Positions 25,906 through 36,995 of a stretch of 64,000 nt of DNA are shown one piece after another. The translations under genes and the position numbers were made by a program. Within the stretch, counting starts at the first letter, position 1. Each line of letters begins with the position of its first letter. Under the pieces are notes generated by a model that was not told where the DNA came from, did not search any database, and saw nothing but the letters and a program-made list of their open reading frames with translations. Origin of the DNA: Macquaria australasica (lineage: Eukaryota > Chordata > Actinopteri > Centrarchiformes > Percichthyidae); contig SEMN01000319.1 of NCBI GenBank assembly GCA_005408345.1, positions 526,813 through 590,812 on the forward strand, written 5' to 3'.

Positions 25906-28811
25906 TGAGTTGGCCTTGTTGTCATGAAATTGTAGATGTTTAAATTTCCTTTTTTTCCTTTGAACACTTGAATCCTCAGTTCTGCCTTGTGCACAGAATG
26001 GGGGCTTATTATGGGCCTAACAACAATGACTGGCTAATGTAGCCATGGCAAAATTGTATGGCTCTATACTTGAAATCAAAGCACATTATTATAGATATAA
26101 ATAGATATAGATATATTATAGAACAGTAAATATGTGTTTGTTTTTGCAAGTTTGTAGGATGAATAGCACTGTGACATTACTGTCTGATAAAAAATTATGT
26201 TAAAAGAGTAAGCTGTAAATTGAAAAGGAAGGGACAGAGAAAGAGGACATGGCAGTCAAGAGGGAATAAAATGAAATCACAGTGGTTATGTAAAGGACTC
26301 TGTGATGCAGACTCATTCACTCAAGAGAATCACAGAAAGCTACAGTAAAGAGAATGAAAAAAGAAATGGAGCGAGGGTGGGCTGAGTGACTGTAAAGAGA
26401 CATTCACTGCAAAAAGACTGCATTTCCACTCAAAGGACAAACGGAGCCTTGACCTCATTATAATAGCAAATGCCTTTTAGAAAACCTCTTACATAATGAA
26501 AGCTATTTTAGCTAATGCCTTCTTGCTTTGATACTGTGCCTGCTGCATTAATTCAGCATTTTATTGTATGCCACTTTTCTGCATGAGACGGAGCCACCTC
26601 TCATATCATTTGCCACCAAAAATGTCCACACGTGTCAATACTGATTAAATTCCACTGAATGAAAGAAATCAGATGCTGATGACTGACAAGATAGGGCAAT
26701 ACTGTTTAGTCTGTGTAATTAAGTATTTGACATGTGTCACTAAAAATCACATTTTGACCCAGTTTCCTGAGGCTAAGGCTGTGGTTCTTGATTCTTAACA
26801 CTGAGATCCAGAGTAGTGCTGGTCTTCTGTCCTAACATGTGATTAATTGCAATTAGATTGCATCCACCTGGCACCCCAGGTGGATCAAATCAGTCTGATC
26901 AGCTGTACTACACCAACACACCAACACCAAAAAAGCAACAGGATAGTGATGCTGTAGGTGATCTATGTGGCTCTGCAATGTGTAATAGTCCAAGCATTCC
27001 CAGAGAAGAGTAACATTTACAGAAAACCTCTTCCCTCAGTCCCAGACATAACTGAACTTCTTATAACAACAATAGTATATTTTGCCTTTTCTTAAATTCC
27101 AGACTTCTTAAATTCAGCAGTCACACACTGTTTCTGTTGTAAACTCTCATGTTCTTGATTTGTTTCTCTCTCCTGTTAATGGACCATAGGAATAGTTCAG
27201 AGTCTTGAAGTCATACGTGCATTAGCTGATTGGTATCAGCTGTTTGGTTTATGTTTATCACTGGCTCATTCATCTGCTGCTTTGCTACCAGCTGACCCAG
27301 TAAAACCCAGACACATTCATACAGTTGTACCTGGTGGCCTTCTTTTATAACCTGACACTTCACTCTGCTTCCTCCACCATCCCAACCTCCTCCTTAAGTG
27401 TTGAAGCTTTTGGTATTGATGACTTTACTGAGATATAATGCTAATTTATGTATTTGTTGAGTGGGGAGATTAGTTCCCAGCCAAATCTAACTTTAGCCTA
27501 TACATTGCTATAAATGGGATTTTTTTGTAACTTTTAAGATATGACCAAAATCCAACAATAAAATTGATGACTCACAAATGAGTCTTCACAATCTCATGAA
27601 TTCTGAATATCTAGTCACACACACAATTTTTGGGTTTCACGATCTCTACAAAATAAGCTAGTAGCTACCTGTCACACAAGAGTGAAGTGCAAAGGGCAAC
27701 ATTTCCCTCTATAAGTACAAAACCTGCAAAATTAAAATGGTGAAAATTCTGAAATACTGTACTTACTGTAGGTGCATTCAATTAAAATGTTTTATTTTGA
27801 CTGCAGTGTTGATGAGCGTTATCATCCCACAAAGAATGCACAATGGAAATGGAAGAAATTAAAATATATTTAGTGCACAGTGGTGAGACTGTTATTTAAT
27901 TCTTTTGTAGACTAGGCAGTAGCTTTCCTGAATATGCAGTGTGTTTAATGTATGTTAGCACACGTGCAAGTACATTTATTGTATACTTACTGCAAAAAAG
28001 ATAATTATATACAACAGTACATACGGCCTTTTAATTGTATTTATTTTTCACCTACCTCATTTGTTTTTGTGATTTATGAGAAGCTTGTATGCTATTTGTA
28101 CAAAGCTGCTTTCTTTTTTTTCAATTTCAAAATCATGGTGGATGTTTAAACTTAAATGGGAAGTGTGGAGGATTTGAACGGGTCTCTCTCTGGTTGCAAA
28201 CCTTTCTCATGTTTGAGGCAAAGACAAAATCAAATGTCCCACAGGAGCATGTGAACATGGAATGCAACAACATACTTTTGGTTTGGCTTTTCTCAGTAAC
28301 CAGCTTCCATATAAATAATGTCTGAATAAAAATGTCAGAAATAAACAGAGAGAAATGTTTTGCAGATCGAAAGGAAACAGGGACCATTTAAAGTGCTCAT
28401 GGTCAGGACATGCTGCCATTCAACCATGCTACGTGTGCTTCTAATCTTCCCCAGATCAATGTGTGTGCTTCTGTGCATCTACTATTGGTTCGTTGTATGT
28501 ATTTAAGCATCTGGGGATGTGTGCATGCATACTGTGCTTTTGTGCATGTGTGTGTTTGTGTGTATGGACATTTGTATTCAGACAATGCAAGAATTCATAC
28601 TTGTGTAAGGGATGGGGGGTTGTGTCATTCAGGCCTTCAAAGCCACACTTAAAGAATCCATTTGCAACCTTTCAACTAGACTATTTTGGCAGTTCAAATA
28701 GAAAGGGTCTCTTGACCTTTTTTAATGCCACAGCACATGCAGGACCACACACAGTATACACAGCCACTCCAAATGACTGATGGCTGTGAAATGCCACGCA
28801 CCGCAAGTAGG

Positions 28812-29064
28812 TAATTCAGTTCAATTTTATTTATATAGCGCCAAATCATAACAGAAGTTATCTCAGGGCTCTTTTCATATAGAGCAGGTCTAGACTGTAC
28901 CCTTTATAATATTATTTACAGAGACCTAGCAATCCCCACCATGAGTGAGCACCAGGTGACAGTGGCAAGGAAAAACTCCCTTTTAACAGGCAGAAACCTC
29001 GAACAGAACCAGGCCCTGGGTGGGCAGTCATCAACATCAAAGAAAGGGGGGAGAGAGAGAGAGC
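28812..29064 (-). mobile_element. LINE 3'-UTR, distal part of outer copy
   Basis: Read on the minus strand this is a fish LINE 3' tail: 'cctgttaaaagggagtttttccttgccactgtc', 'tctgtaaat', 'tctagacctgctctat', 'gagataac', and 'ggcgctatataaataaaattgaactg'. It matches 60515-60720 block by block. It ends at 29064 in a (GA)n run, where the outer LINE is interrupted; its proximal part resumes at about 31213. Confidence 0.75.
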
Positions 29065-29329
29065 AATATTATTATGAAACACTCCATAAACTTTCATTGT
29101 TATGCAGATGACACCCAATTATATCTATCGATCAAGCCAGATGAAACCAATCAATTAGCTAAACTTCAAGCATGCCTTAAGGATATAAAAACTTGGATGA
29201 CCTGCAATTTTCTGATGTTCAAATTCAGACAAAACTGAAGTTATTGTACTTGACCCCAAACACCTCAGAAACACATTATCTAAAGATATAGTTACAATAA
29301 GATATTGAGTTATCTTTGATCAGGATATG
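29065..29329 (+). pseudogene. LINE reverse transcriptase fragment (inner copy)
   Basis: The + strand reads FHCYADDTQLYLS, with the YADD catalytic box of non-LTR reverse transcriptases. It continues KDIKTWMTCNFL and, after a one-base frame slip near 29225, NSDKTEVIVLDPK and then VIFDQDM. The order is that of fish LINE ORF2 around the RT palm and thumb. The fragment stops where an LTR begins at 29330. It is on the strand opposite to the flanking LINE tail, so it is a separate insertion. It is not functional. Confidence 0.8.
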
Positions 29330-29748
29330 TGTCAGGAACAGCTATCGAGGTAGCTCTGCCTCGATAAGCCATCTAGGCAGCAGGGGAAGGACCCAAATGC
29401 AGACAGATGCAGGCAGGTTCCAAGATTTATTAACTCAAAAATACACTCACGAAAAAACCACAGGAACAGACAGAATCACTAGGAATCACAGACAGAATCA
29501 CTAGGAGCATGACATCAACAATGACAAGACACTGAACAAAGGAAAGGGGCCGGTATATATAGATAAGGCGTGACAAGGGAAACAGAAACAGGTGAGTAAC
29601 GAGAACCTAATCAACACTGGCGGGGCAAACAGACAATGACAGGAAGTAAAGGGCACACACGAACACAAGACCAGGGATTTCAAAATAAAAACAGGAAACA
29701 AGACAAAACACACAGAGTCCAGACAAGAGTCCTTTGTGGACCATGACA
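29330..29748 (-). mobile_element. LTR of a second gypsy-type element (about 419 bp)
   Basis: It begins TGTCAGGAAC and ends CATGACA, with the TG...CA termini of LTRs. It is followed by GTACCCCCCCCTTAAAGG, which on the minus strand is a polypurine tract directly before the 3' LTR. Layout and wording resemble the LTR at 39625: 'gacccaaatgcag', 'ggaagtaaaggg', and 'caaaataaaaacaggaaacaag'. Near the start lies the inverted repeat TATCGAGG...CCTCGATA. Only one LTR was found, so the element is truncated on its 5' side. Confidence 0.7.
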
Positions 29749-29759
29749 GTACCCCCCCC

Positions 29760-30923
29760 TTAAAGGACGGATCCCAGACGTCCCTCAGGGATCACCAACT
29801 CGGGTGGGCGGAGGGGGTCCCGGAGGAGGGACCTAGAAAAAACCAGACCTGGGGCTGGACAGGACTCCTCAGGCAGATGGCCTGGAGGACAATCAGATGT
29901 GGGGAGCCGCTCGGGCGGATGGCCCGGAGGCAGGATGGAGACCGGACAGGACCTCCCAGGCGGCCAGCCTGAGGGGCAACCAGACCCAGGGAGCCGCTCT
30001 GGAGGCCGGACAGGATGCCGGCGGCAACGAAGGAGCCGCTCTGGAGGCCAGGCTGGAGGCCGGCAACGGGCAGGAGGCCGGCGGCGACAAAGGAGGTGCT
30101 CTGGAGGCCGGCGACGGGGAATGAGTCGCGCTGCAGGAGCTGGCACTGGAGGCTGCAGCTGGACGGGAACAGGCACTGGAGGCTGCAGCTGGGCGAGAAC
30201 AGGCACTGGAGGCTGCAGCTGGGCGAGAACAGGCACTGGAGGCTGCAGCTTGACGGGAGCAGGCGCTGGAGGCTGTTGAGGCTGGAGCTCGACGGGAGCA
30301 GGCGCCGGAGGCTGCTGAGGCTGGAGCTCGACGAGAACCGGCGACTGCTGAGGCTGACAGCTAAGCTGCTGGGGCAGCTGCGGCGGCAGCCGGACAGGCG
30401 CAGGAAGCTGAGGCGGCAGCCGGACAGGCGCAGGAAGCTGAGGCGGCAGCCGGACGGGTGCAGGAAGCTGAGGCGGCAGCCGGACGGGTGCAGGAAGCTG
30501 AGGCGGCAGCCGCAGCTGGACGGGCACTGGCGGCAGCAGCTCGGCAGGCACAGGAGGCTGAGGCTGCGGCTCGGCGGGCACAGGAGGCTGAGGCGGCAGC
30601 CGGACGGACACTGGAGCAGGAGGCTGCGGCGGCAGCCGGACGGACACTGGAGCAGGAGGCTGCGGCGGCAGCCGGACAGACACTGGAGCAGGAGGCTGAA
30701 GCGGCGGCGGCCGCTGGACGGGCACAGGAGGCTGAAGTGGCGGCGGCCGCTGGACGGGCACTGGAGGAGGAGGCTGCGTTGGCGGTAGCTCGACCGGAAC
30801 CGGCACTGAAGACTGCAGCTGCAGTCGGAACTGGGCCGGAACCGGCGCTGGAGACTGCGGCTGCAGCCGGAACTGGGCCGGAACCGGCGCTGGAGGCTGA
30901 ACTGATGTAGACCGGACTGCCAA
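29760..30923 (-). pseudogene. retroelement-derived Pro-rich ORF (387 codons)
   Basis: This open frame starts at 30923 and stops just before the polypurine tract of the LTR at 29330-29748. Residues about 1-270 are PPAPV/PPVPVQLQP-type repeats; the last 120 are Arg/Pro-rich and end PPELVIPEGRLGSVL. Its position makes it the 3' coding end of the LTR element rather than a host gene. No RT, integrase or protease motifs are present. The frame is preserved largely because the DNA repeat units are multiples of three. An overlapping opposite-strand frame is a shadow of the same repeats. Confidence 0.55.
30129..30900. repeat. coding minisatellite, units of 30-42 bp
   Basis: Tandem GC-rich units occur in several blocks: about four 30-bp units 'aggcactggaggctgcagct...' (30145-30280), about five 30-bp units 'aggcggcagccggacaggcg...' (30380-30510), three 36-bp units (30590-30700) and two units of about 42 bp near 30820-30900. 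All unit lengths are multiples of three, so copy-number change keeps the reading frame. Confidence 0.8.
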
Positions 30924-31067
30924 CTCGGGAACAGGAACTGAGGCTGGATGGGCCGCCGACTGGAAAACCGGAACAGGAGTCGGCCAGACTAATAAAAATA
31001 ATTGTAGCAGCTGGAGGAAGAAATACCTGCAGAAAACCGGTCAACCCAACCGGCTGCCCACCCTGAG

Positions 31068-31213
31068 CCTGGTTCTGGTTCTTCTCGAGGTTTCTGCCTG
31101 TTAAAAGGGAGTTTTTCCTTGCCACTGTCGCCTGGTGCTCGCTCATGGTGGGAATTGTTGGGTCTCTGAAAATAATATTATAAAGGGTACGGTTTATATG
31201 AAAAGTGTCCCGA
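31068..31213 (+). mobile_element. LINE 3'-UTR fragment, + strand (inner copy)
   Basis: 'ttctcgaggtttctgcctgttaaaagggag', 'ccttgccactgtcgcctggtgctcgctcatggtgggaa' and 'tgagataac' are the same tail as at 28812-29064, in the opposite orientation. It is cut off at 'gagataac' before the AT-rich end. With the RT fragment at 29065 it probably forms one + strand LINE, internally deleted and interrupted by the LTR element. Confidence 0.65.
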
Positions 31214-31740
31214 GATAACAGAAGGAGAGAGGAGATAAAGCACACAACTACTGGAGACAGAAGAAGTCGAGTTACTAACATACATTAATGGTATAAGAAT
31301 GCATATAAATGGAGAGGGAGAGGAGGAGAGAGGAGCTCAGTGCATCATGGGAAGTCTCCCGGCAGTCTAGGCCTATATTAGCATAACTAAGGGGTGGCTC
31401 AGGGCTCACCTGAGTCAGCCCTACTATAAGCTTTATCAAAGAGGAAAGTCTTAAGCCTACTCTTAAATGTGAGGAGGTTGTCCGCCTCCCGTACACAAAC
31501 TGGGATCTGGTTCCACAGGAGAGGAGCTTGATAGCTGAAGGCTCTGGCTCCCATTCTACTTTTAGAGACTTTAGGAACCACAAGGAACCCTGCATTCTGG
31601 GAGCGCAGTGCTCTAGTGGGGTAATAGGGTACTATGAGCTCTTTGAGATATGATGGTGCCTGACCATTAAGGGCTTTGTAAGTGAGGAGAAGGATTTACA
31701 GTTCTATTCTGGATTTTACAGTGTAGAGAAGCTAATATTG
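31214..31740 (-). pseudogene. LINE ORF2 C-terminus and proximal 3'-UTR (outer copy)
   Basis: On the minus strand, 31581-31399 encodes GARAFSYQAPLLWNQIPVC and then LTFKSRLKTFLFDKAYS, the conserved C-terminal end of fish LINE ORF2. It is followed by 3'-UTR running down to 31214. The same segment occurs at 61060-61310. The 5' side extends to about 31740. With 28812-29064 it makes one minus-strand LINE tail split by a 2.15-kb insertion. Confidence 0.75.
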
Positions 31741-32937
31741 GAGAAATATGATCTCTTTTCCTCATTCTTGCCAGTAATGAGGTGGGACCATAGCAGTTGA
31801 GGCAGCAAAATATCAGCAGTGACTGACGATGGGATAAAGTGGATTAGCTTTAATACTGCTGCAGCAGAGCACAGTGTTCAGTCAACCTTCTGAGGATAAG
31901 CAAAGGTTATGAAACTGTGTAAATTCAGTTGCTGTGAAGAGAATGACTTTGGGGGTTAGACATTCAATCAGAGGAAAGCTGCAGCTACAGTATTGATTAA
32001 TATATAATCAAATTATCTAACAATCAGTTATGATTAATAAGATTATTTTTAAAGCTGCATTAATTATCTCAAGCAAACAAACAGTTCTGACATATTATTG
32101 CCTTATGAAGCCGATATCACTAACATGTTAGCAAACAGATGCCTATTGACACATCCAACAGACAGAGAGCAACATTAGCATTCATTTGGAGTCGTGTTTG
32201 TGTCCAATATTCACTCTCCTCTCCGCTCTGATTTCCAACTCCCAAGAAAAACATCTGTCTCTTTAGCTGCTAGATGTTCCACTTTCCTCACCAGCTAGTT
32301 GCTAACTTTGTCTGTCCGTTGTTTGGTGCTGGGCAGGTAGCACACAGTAGGTTTATTAGCTTGTTAACTGCTACTGCTGGAAATGGGTTTGATGAGAGTG
32401 CTGAGACGGAACCATACAGTAAATGTTCCAAAACGGTGACGTAAAAGAGGCAAAACGCTTTGTCAAGCTGCAAAGAGGGGGGATAATTCCCTGTAAGTCA
32501 TTTGGAGTGACTTCTTTACAAGGTAAAGCCCCTACACCCCTATAGTCCACTTACACAGGTGTTCACTAATGTTGCCTGATTAGACCTTTTCTCCAGACTG
32601 TGTGGGAGTGTGCAGACTGAACTTGATTGACAGCTCCCTCAATCCACTCTTAGTTTTGTCAGATTTGTTAGGACACAAGACAATTTATACCATTATCCTT
32701 GTTGTTATTAAGTCATAGGGTTTGGTCATAGCATGTAATTCCAAGCAAAGCTCTACCCCGTTTTCAACCTGACAAGAGGTCTAATCAGCCAAAGTAATTA
32801 AAAACACCTGTGTGGGTGGGTGTGCAGGGTCTTTAAGTATTTTTAAAGAGGAAGAGTTCAAATGAGAGGACAAGGTTCATTTAAAATGAGTACTGTACTG
32901 GCTTTCTTGTACAAAACCAATATATAATGGTTTAATA

Positions 32938-33080
32938 GGCAAGGCAAGTTTATCTATATAGCACATTTCATACACAAAGGCAATTCAAAATGCTTTAGAT
33001 AATGCATTGAAAACATAAAAAAAAGAAACTGCATAAAGACATTACAATGCAAATTAAAAGAACAAAAAAGTTAGGTTTCT
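32938..33080 (+). repeat. fish LINE/SINE-tail repeat
   Basis: 'aggcaaggcaagtttatctatatagcacatttcatacacaaaggcaattcaaaatgcttta' is a clear copy of a very common fish interspersed repeat. It is followed by an A-rich stretch and lies 60 bp before a CA microsatellite. Confidence 0.65.
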
Positions 33081-33138
33081 TTTTTTTACAATTGCAATAA
33101 AGAAGTAGTAAAAGTAATAAACACTGATGCAGTAGACC

Positions 33139-33194
<56 letters not shown>
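33139..33194. repeat. (CA)n microsatellite
   Basis: About 28 uninterrupted CA units; the longest internal dinucleotide run in this intron. It is likely polymorphic. Confidence 0.97.
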
Positions 33195-33197
<3 letters not shown>

Positions 33198-33604
33198 TAT
33201 ACTCACAAAAATATAAGTGGATAGAGGGAAGCCTTAAATACTAACACAGGTTGTATTCCACAAGCTTGATGCAGTTCTGAGGCAGCACGCAGATATTCAT
33301 AAACACACCGAAGCATGACATGGATGCACACTCATATGCTGCAAAGGCACACAGAGGCAAATACGCACAGAAGCACATTGATACACACACACACACACAC
33401 GTAGACACATCAGGTTGGAGGGTAATGGAGGTCTGACTGGCTCGCTTGGTAGACTTCATCTGTTTCCTATCATAGTGGAACAGATCTGAGCGCTCAGTGT
33501 CTACACACACACACACACACAGTCATTGACCAGGCCAGGTAAAATTGCAGATGTAGAGGATTTGTTACAGTAAGCAATGCAGCATCTGTCATTTGAGCTG
33601 TTCT

Positions 33605-33880
33605 ATAACGGGATTAATCTCTCTCTCTCTGTCTCTTTTCTGACACCCATTCTGTTTATTATCCTCCCCTCAGATTCCTTTTTCTGTTTCCTGCCCTCCT
33701 TCTCTTATTTCTTTTTCCTCTCTCTTTTCCTCTGGCTCCCTTTTTACTATTGTCTTTCTCATTCCTTCTATTCCTTTTATCCTTTTCTCTCTTCCTCTTT
33801 TTGCCTATCTATTCTTCCTCTCTTTTCACTCGCCCTCTCTCTCTCTCAGTCCTTCTCCCTCTCCCCGCGCTCATTCATAG
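33605..33880. repeat. polypyrimidine (CT-rich) tract
   Basis: About 275 bp almost free of purines on the + strand, with scattered CTCTCT runs. Its short open frames of Ser/Leu/Phe are composition artefacts. Confidence 0.85.
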
Positions 33881-34210
33881 TATTTTCTCTATCATCCGTG
33901 CGATTCCACTCATGCAGTTTAGTGCCAGCGTCGTCTTAGCGATATCACTGCCCGACAGCATGCTGGGAAATCCTGCTGTAGTGTTTGATATCATGCTCTC
34001 ACACAATCACTTAGATACACATATACACACACTTGCTGGTGATAAAGTCAAAGCAATGTTAGGTAGTGAGTAAATTACAAGTTACGTGAGACAGATGTAG
34101 ACATACAGAGAGAAATATAAATACAAAATAGCTCATTCAGTTTCTCTTGTTTCAAGACAATCCTGTTGTACAGGATCACTGTGAACGTGCAAAATCCCAG
34201 ACCATTTTAC

Positions 34211-34488
34211 TGTTATCAGGCTACTGAATAGGCATTATCATCACACATCTGTCCCAGATATATATGGGCTAGTAGGGGCCTACTAAACCTACTAGCAGGT
34301 TCAGGAGGCTGTTATCACCCATTTATGTCAGTGAGCCAATGCAGCGTGTTCAGGTGACATGAGGGATCAACCATGTGAATAGATGATAACGGCCTTCTGA
34401 ACCTGCTAGTAGGTGTAGCAGGCCCCTTCTAACCCACATCTATGAGGCTGATAACCACTGATAATGCCCATTCAATCGAGTGATAACA
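34211..34488. mobile_element. foldback/MITE element with long inverted repeats
   Basis: The left arm (34211-34325) is the reverse complement, with some mismatches, of the right arm (about 34383-34488). The ends are TGTTATCA and TGATAACA. The best internal match is 'ggggcctactaaacctactagcaggttcaggaggc' against the complement of 'gccttctgaacctgctagtaggtgtagcaggcccc'. A loop of about 60 bp separates the arms. There is no coding frame. A target duplication was not resolved. Confidence 0.8.
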
Positions 34489-35299
34489 TTCCAATCGTGT
34501 GAAAATCCAGTTTGTTTTACTATTTGAAAAGCCAAAGGATGTTAAAGTCCAAGCTGCCTGGCTTTTTTTGGCATCAAAGTGAGAAGTATAGCAAGCAGGG
34601 CAAAAAAACATAGGGAGAGTGTAAAAAAAGGGGGGAAGAAAGTGGACAACAGAAGAGACAGATCTGGGTCAGAGTGAGTGGGAGAAAAATGATTGTTGAC
34701 TTTAAATGTTCTTTAAAGGAATACTAGGGGAAAAAATGTTTGGAGTAACAAAGACTCACTTGTAGGCTTAGAAAATAGCCCTAAAAGTTTGTAGTAGTCA
34801 GCTTTGTTACACTTTCTTTTCTTTAACTTGAACCACTGCCTCTATGACCTCAAAACACAGAAGATGTCCACAGATATCATGTACTTACCTGGTAAATATG
34901 CAGTACGTTTGGTGACTCTAAAAGGAAGGGTTACCATCAGATGCATCACATGACAGAGTGTATCTGTGGCCAGCTTCTCCATCAGTCTCTTGTGGGACTT
35001 GTAACTGTCATGCAGGACAAGTGATGAGACGCAGCAGTTGACAAAGTGAAGTATCCCATCTCCAGAAGCGATGCAGCAGCCAAGGCCAACGAACAATTTA
35101 CTGACTAACAGTCCCAAGAAGAGGAAATGAGTCTGATGCCACTGATGGACTGTGATAGTGGCTATGTAGTTGTTCACCTCCTGTCACCCTTCACTTTATT
35201 TTCAGATATCAGATAAGCTTTAGAAATGGGGACATGAGGAAGAACTGCTGATTTAAAAAATTACAGGGTAAAATGTCGCTATAGTAAAAGGTGGAGGTT

Positions 35300-35490
35300 T
35301 AAGGAGCGAGAATGGAGAAAAATGGAGATAAAGAAGAGTGAGAGATGATGGCATTGAGAGAAAGAGCTAATAGAAATGATAGAGATAAAGGAATAAAAAC
35401 TTGAATACAAAAAGAGGCAGAGAGATAATGAGAGAGGGATTGAGAGAAAGACAGAGAAGAGAAAGAGACATGAGGAGAAGACGAGGGAGA
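35300..35490. repeat. purine-rich (GA) tract
   Basis: About 190 bp dominated by GAGAAAGAGA-type sequence on the + strand, about 630 bp upstream of the TM4 exon. Confidence 0.7.
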
Positions 35491-36123
35491 CATTTGGTTT
35501 TTTGAAAATGCTCTACTGCTTAATTATTGGTGGTTAGCATATTTTTGAAAATGCATTGGCAGCAAACACCCTCTTGTCTTGCCAAAAGAGCTCATTTAAA
35601 ACGGAAAAGAGAGACAGAAACACCAGAAATGAACAAGGATTTCAACTGTGTCCCTCTGTGGCCCTTGTTAAGTCTAAGTTCTGTATTTGCCATATGCACA
35701 ACAATTACAGTGACAGTCGTTGGCAATGGAATTCTTGTTCTCCAACAATGCTCTTACAAAAATGTACATGAGAAAATCACACAAAAAACCTACTGCAAGT
35801 TTGTGACAAAAATGTAAAAAGAAAACATACAAACAACAGATAACAAAAAGGGGATGGGCAACCTAGAGGTGAACAAAAATGTCTCTAACTCCCAGAAAAG
35901 TTTTGCAAAGAGCTTTCTTCACAAATGTCATCTAAAACTTTTCTTTCATCCACAACTTTTATTTTTGAGTAATTTCTTTATGACAGCCTAAGGCCTAATC
36001 TTTGACTGCTTGATTAAATTAAGTTGCATATTGCTTCTGTCTACATATGGACCGTTATCTGTTGCCACCCCTTGGTGTATGGGTGAGCTGACCGGTAATC
36101 CCATTTCTATCGTTTATCCGCAG

Positions 36124-36277
36124 GTACTACGCTATCTGCTGCCAGCCTCTGGTCTACCGGAACAAAATGACGCCCATGCGAGTGGCTCTAATGATCGGCG
36201 GCTGCTGGGTTATTCCCACATTCATCTCTTTCCTGCCCATCATGCAGGGCTGGAACAGCATCGGCATCGACCACCTG
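36124..36277 (+). CDS. htr4: htr4 exon with ICL2, TM4 and start of ECL2
   Basis: This exon completes the DRY Arg codon and encodes about 51 further residues. They begin YYAICCQPLVY (ICL2, involved in Gs coupling), continue through TM4 with GGCWVIP (Trp4.50) and end in ECL2 at WNSIGIDHL. The acceptor is TTATCCGCAG|G. The donor is CACCTG|GTGGGT at a codon boundary (phase 0), matching the ATT-GAG start of the next exon. Residues are almost all identical to mammalian HTR4; the ECL2 end reads IGIDHL instead of IGIIDL. A GT-repeat begins within about 20 bp of the donor, which may affect its recognition (inference). Confidence 0.95.
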
Positions 36278-36293
36278 GTGGGTACTGTAGTGT

Positions 36294-36340
36294 GTGTGCA
36301 TGTTTGTGTGTGTGTGTGTGGGTGTGGGTGTGTGTACACC
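36294..36340. repeat. (GT)n repeat close to a splice donor
   Basis: An imperfect GT/GGTGTG repeat starts about 16 bases after the donor of the TM4 exon. Intronic CA/GT repeats are known to influence exon inclusion through hnRNP L-type binding; whether that applies on this strand is inference. Confidence 0.85.
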
Positions 36341-36944
36341 AGGGGAAATTCACTGAGGAGCCTGGGTTGGATTATGCATCTCCACAGGATATGCAAGTTT
36401 ATGATGGTAACACACTGCTGTTAAGTGAAAGTGGAGGGGAGAAAATGAAAGTGATGAAAATGAGTAAACTATACATAAACATAAAAAAACTATTAGTGTC
36501 CACATGTGCTTTGATAGTCCTGAGGAGCATTGTTTACAAGAAGGAGGAAATGGTTCATGTGTTGCTATGGAAACAACATCAACATGTCAGACACAGAGAC
36601 GGAAAGACAAGGCCACTGACACCACAGACATGGGGTCAAGCTGTTTTTTTATTTCATTGTGAAAATGTAAAGTATTCAATGGATGAGTCAGTGCTACGAG
36701 TGTCTTGTTTGTGCAGTGAGGTTTGTTTAATATCAAATAAAATGGGAGCTAGAATACCGAAGGAGGGATGAGAAGAAATATCCTGGTGTTGAAACTGAGA
36801 CATCACAGAAACCAAATGCAAAAGTTCCCCCAACCTGAGGTCAGGTTAAATATGAGCTGGTGAAAGGCATAAGAAAGAAAAATATTGAGGTTGAAGGTTC
36901 ATTCTTGAGCTTGGAAATGGCAATTTCACACAAGGTCCCTACTT

Positions 36945-36995
36945 GGTGTTTCGGAAGCTTTCAGTCACATCTCATGGCCTTCCTCAGTGGGCACA
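36945..36995. repeat. shared 'gagctttc' repeat block, copy 3
   Basis: 'tttcggaagctttcagtcacatctcatggccttcctcagtgg' matches the blocks at 13401 and 25862. There is no coding frame. Confidence 0.5.

Larger units (their letters stand above)
14621..36123 (+). other. htr4 intron inside the DRY codon (about 21.5 kb)
   Basis: GT-AG intron in phase 2 between the TM3 and TM4 exons. Most of it (14.6-28.8 kb) is AT-rich with no recognisable gene; a LINE-like tail lies near 16.7-16.9 kb and a dispersed repeat at 22.6-22.96 kb. From 28.8 to 31.7 kb it contains a nested retroelement complex. Beyond that are a LINE-tail repeat (32.94-33.08 kb), a CA microsatellite (33.14-33.19 kb), a CT-rich tract (33.6-33.88 kb), a foldback element (34.21-34.49 kb) and a purine-rich tract (35.3-35.5 kb). 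Confidence 0.85.

Noticed and set aside
30015..30910. + strand Arg/Gly- and Ala/Glu-rich frames of 126-257 codons
   Set aside because: They are shadows of the same minisatellite, whose 3' context (polypurine tract, LTR) points to minus-strand coding.
30361..31281. 306-codon Ala/Ser-rich minus-strand frame
   Set aside because: It is another frame of the 30-42 bp minisatellite joined to a LINE tail; no domain and no independent support.
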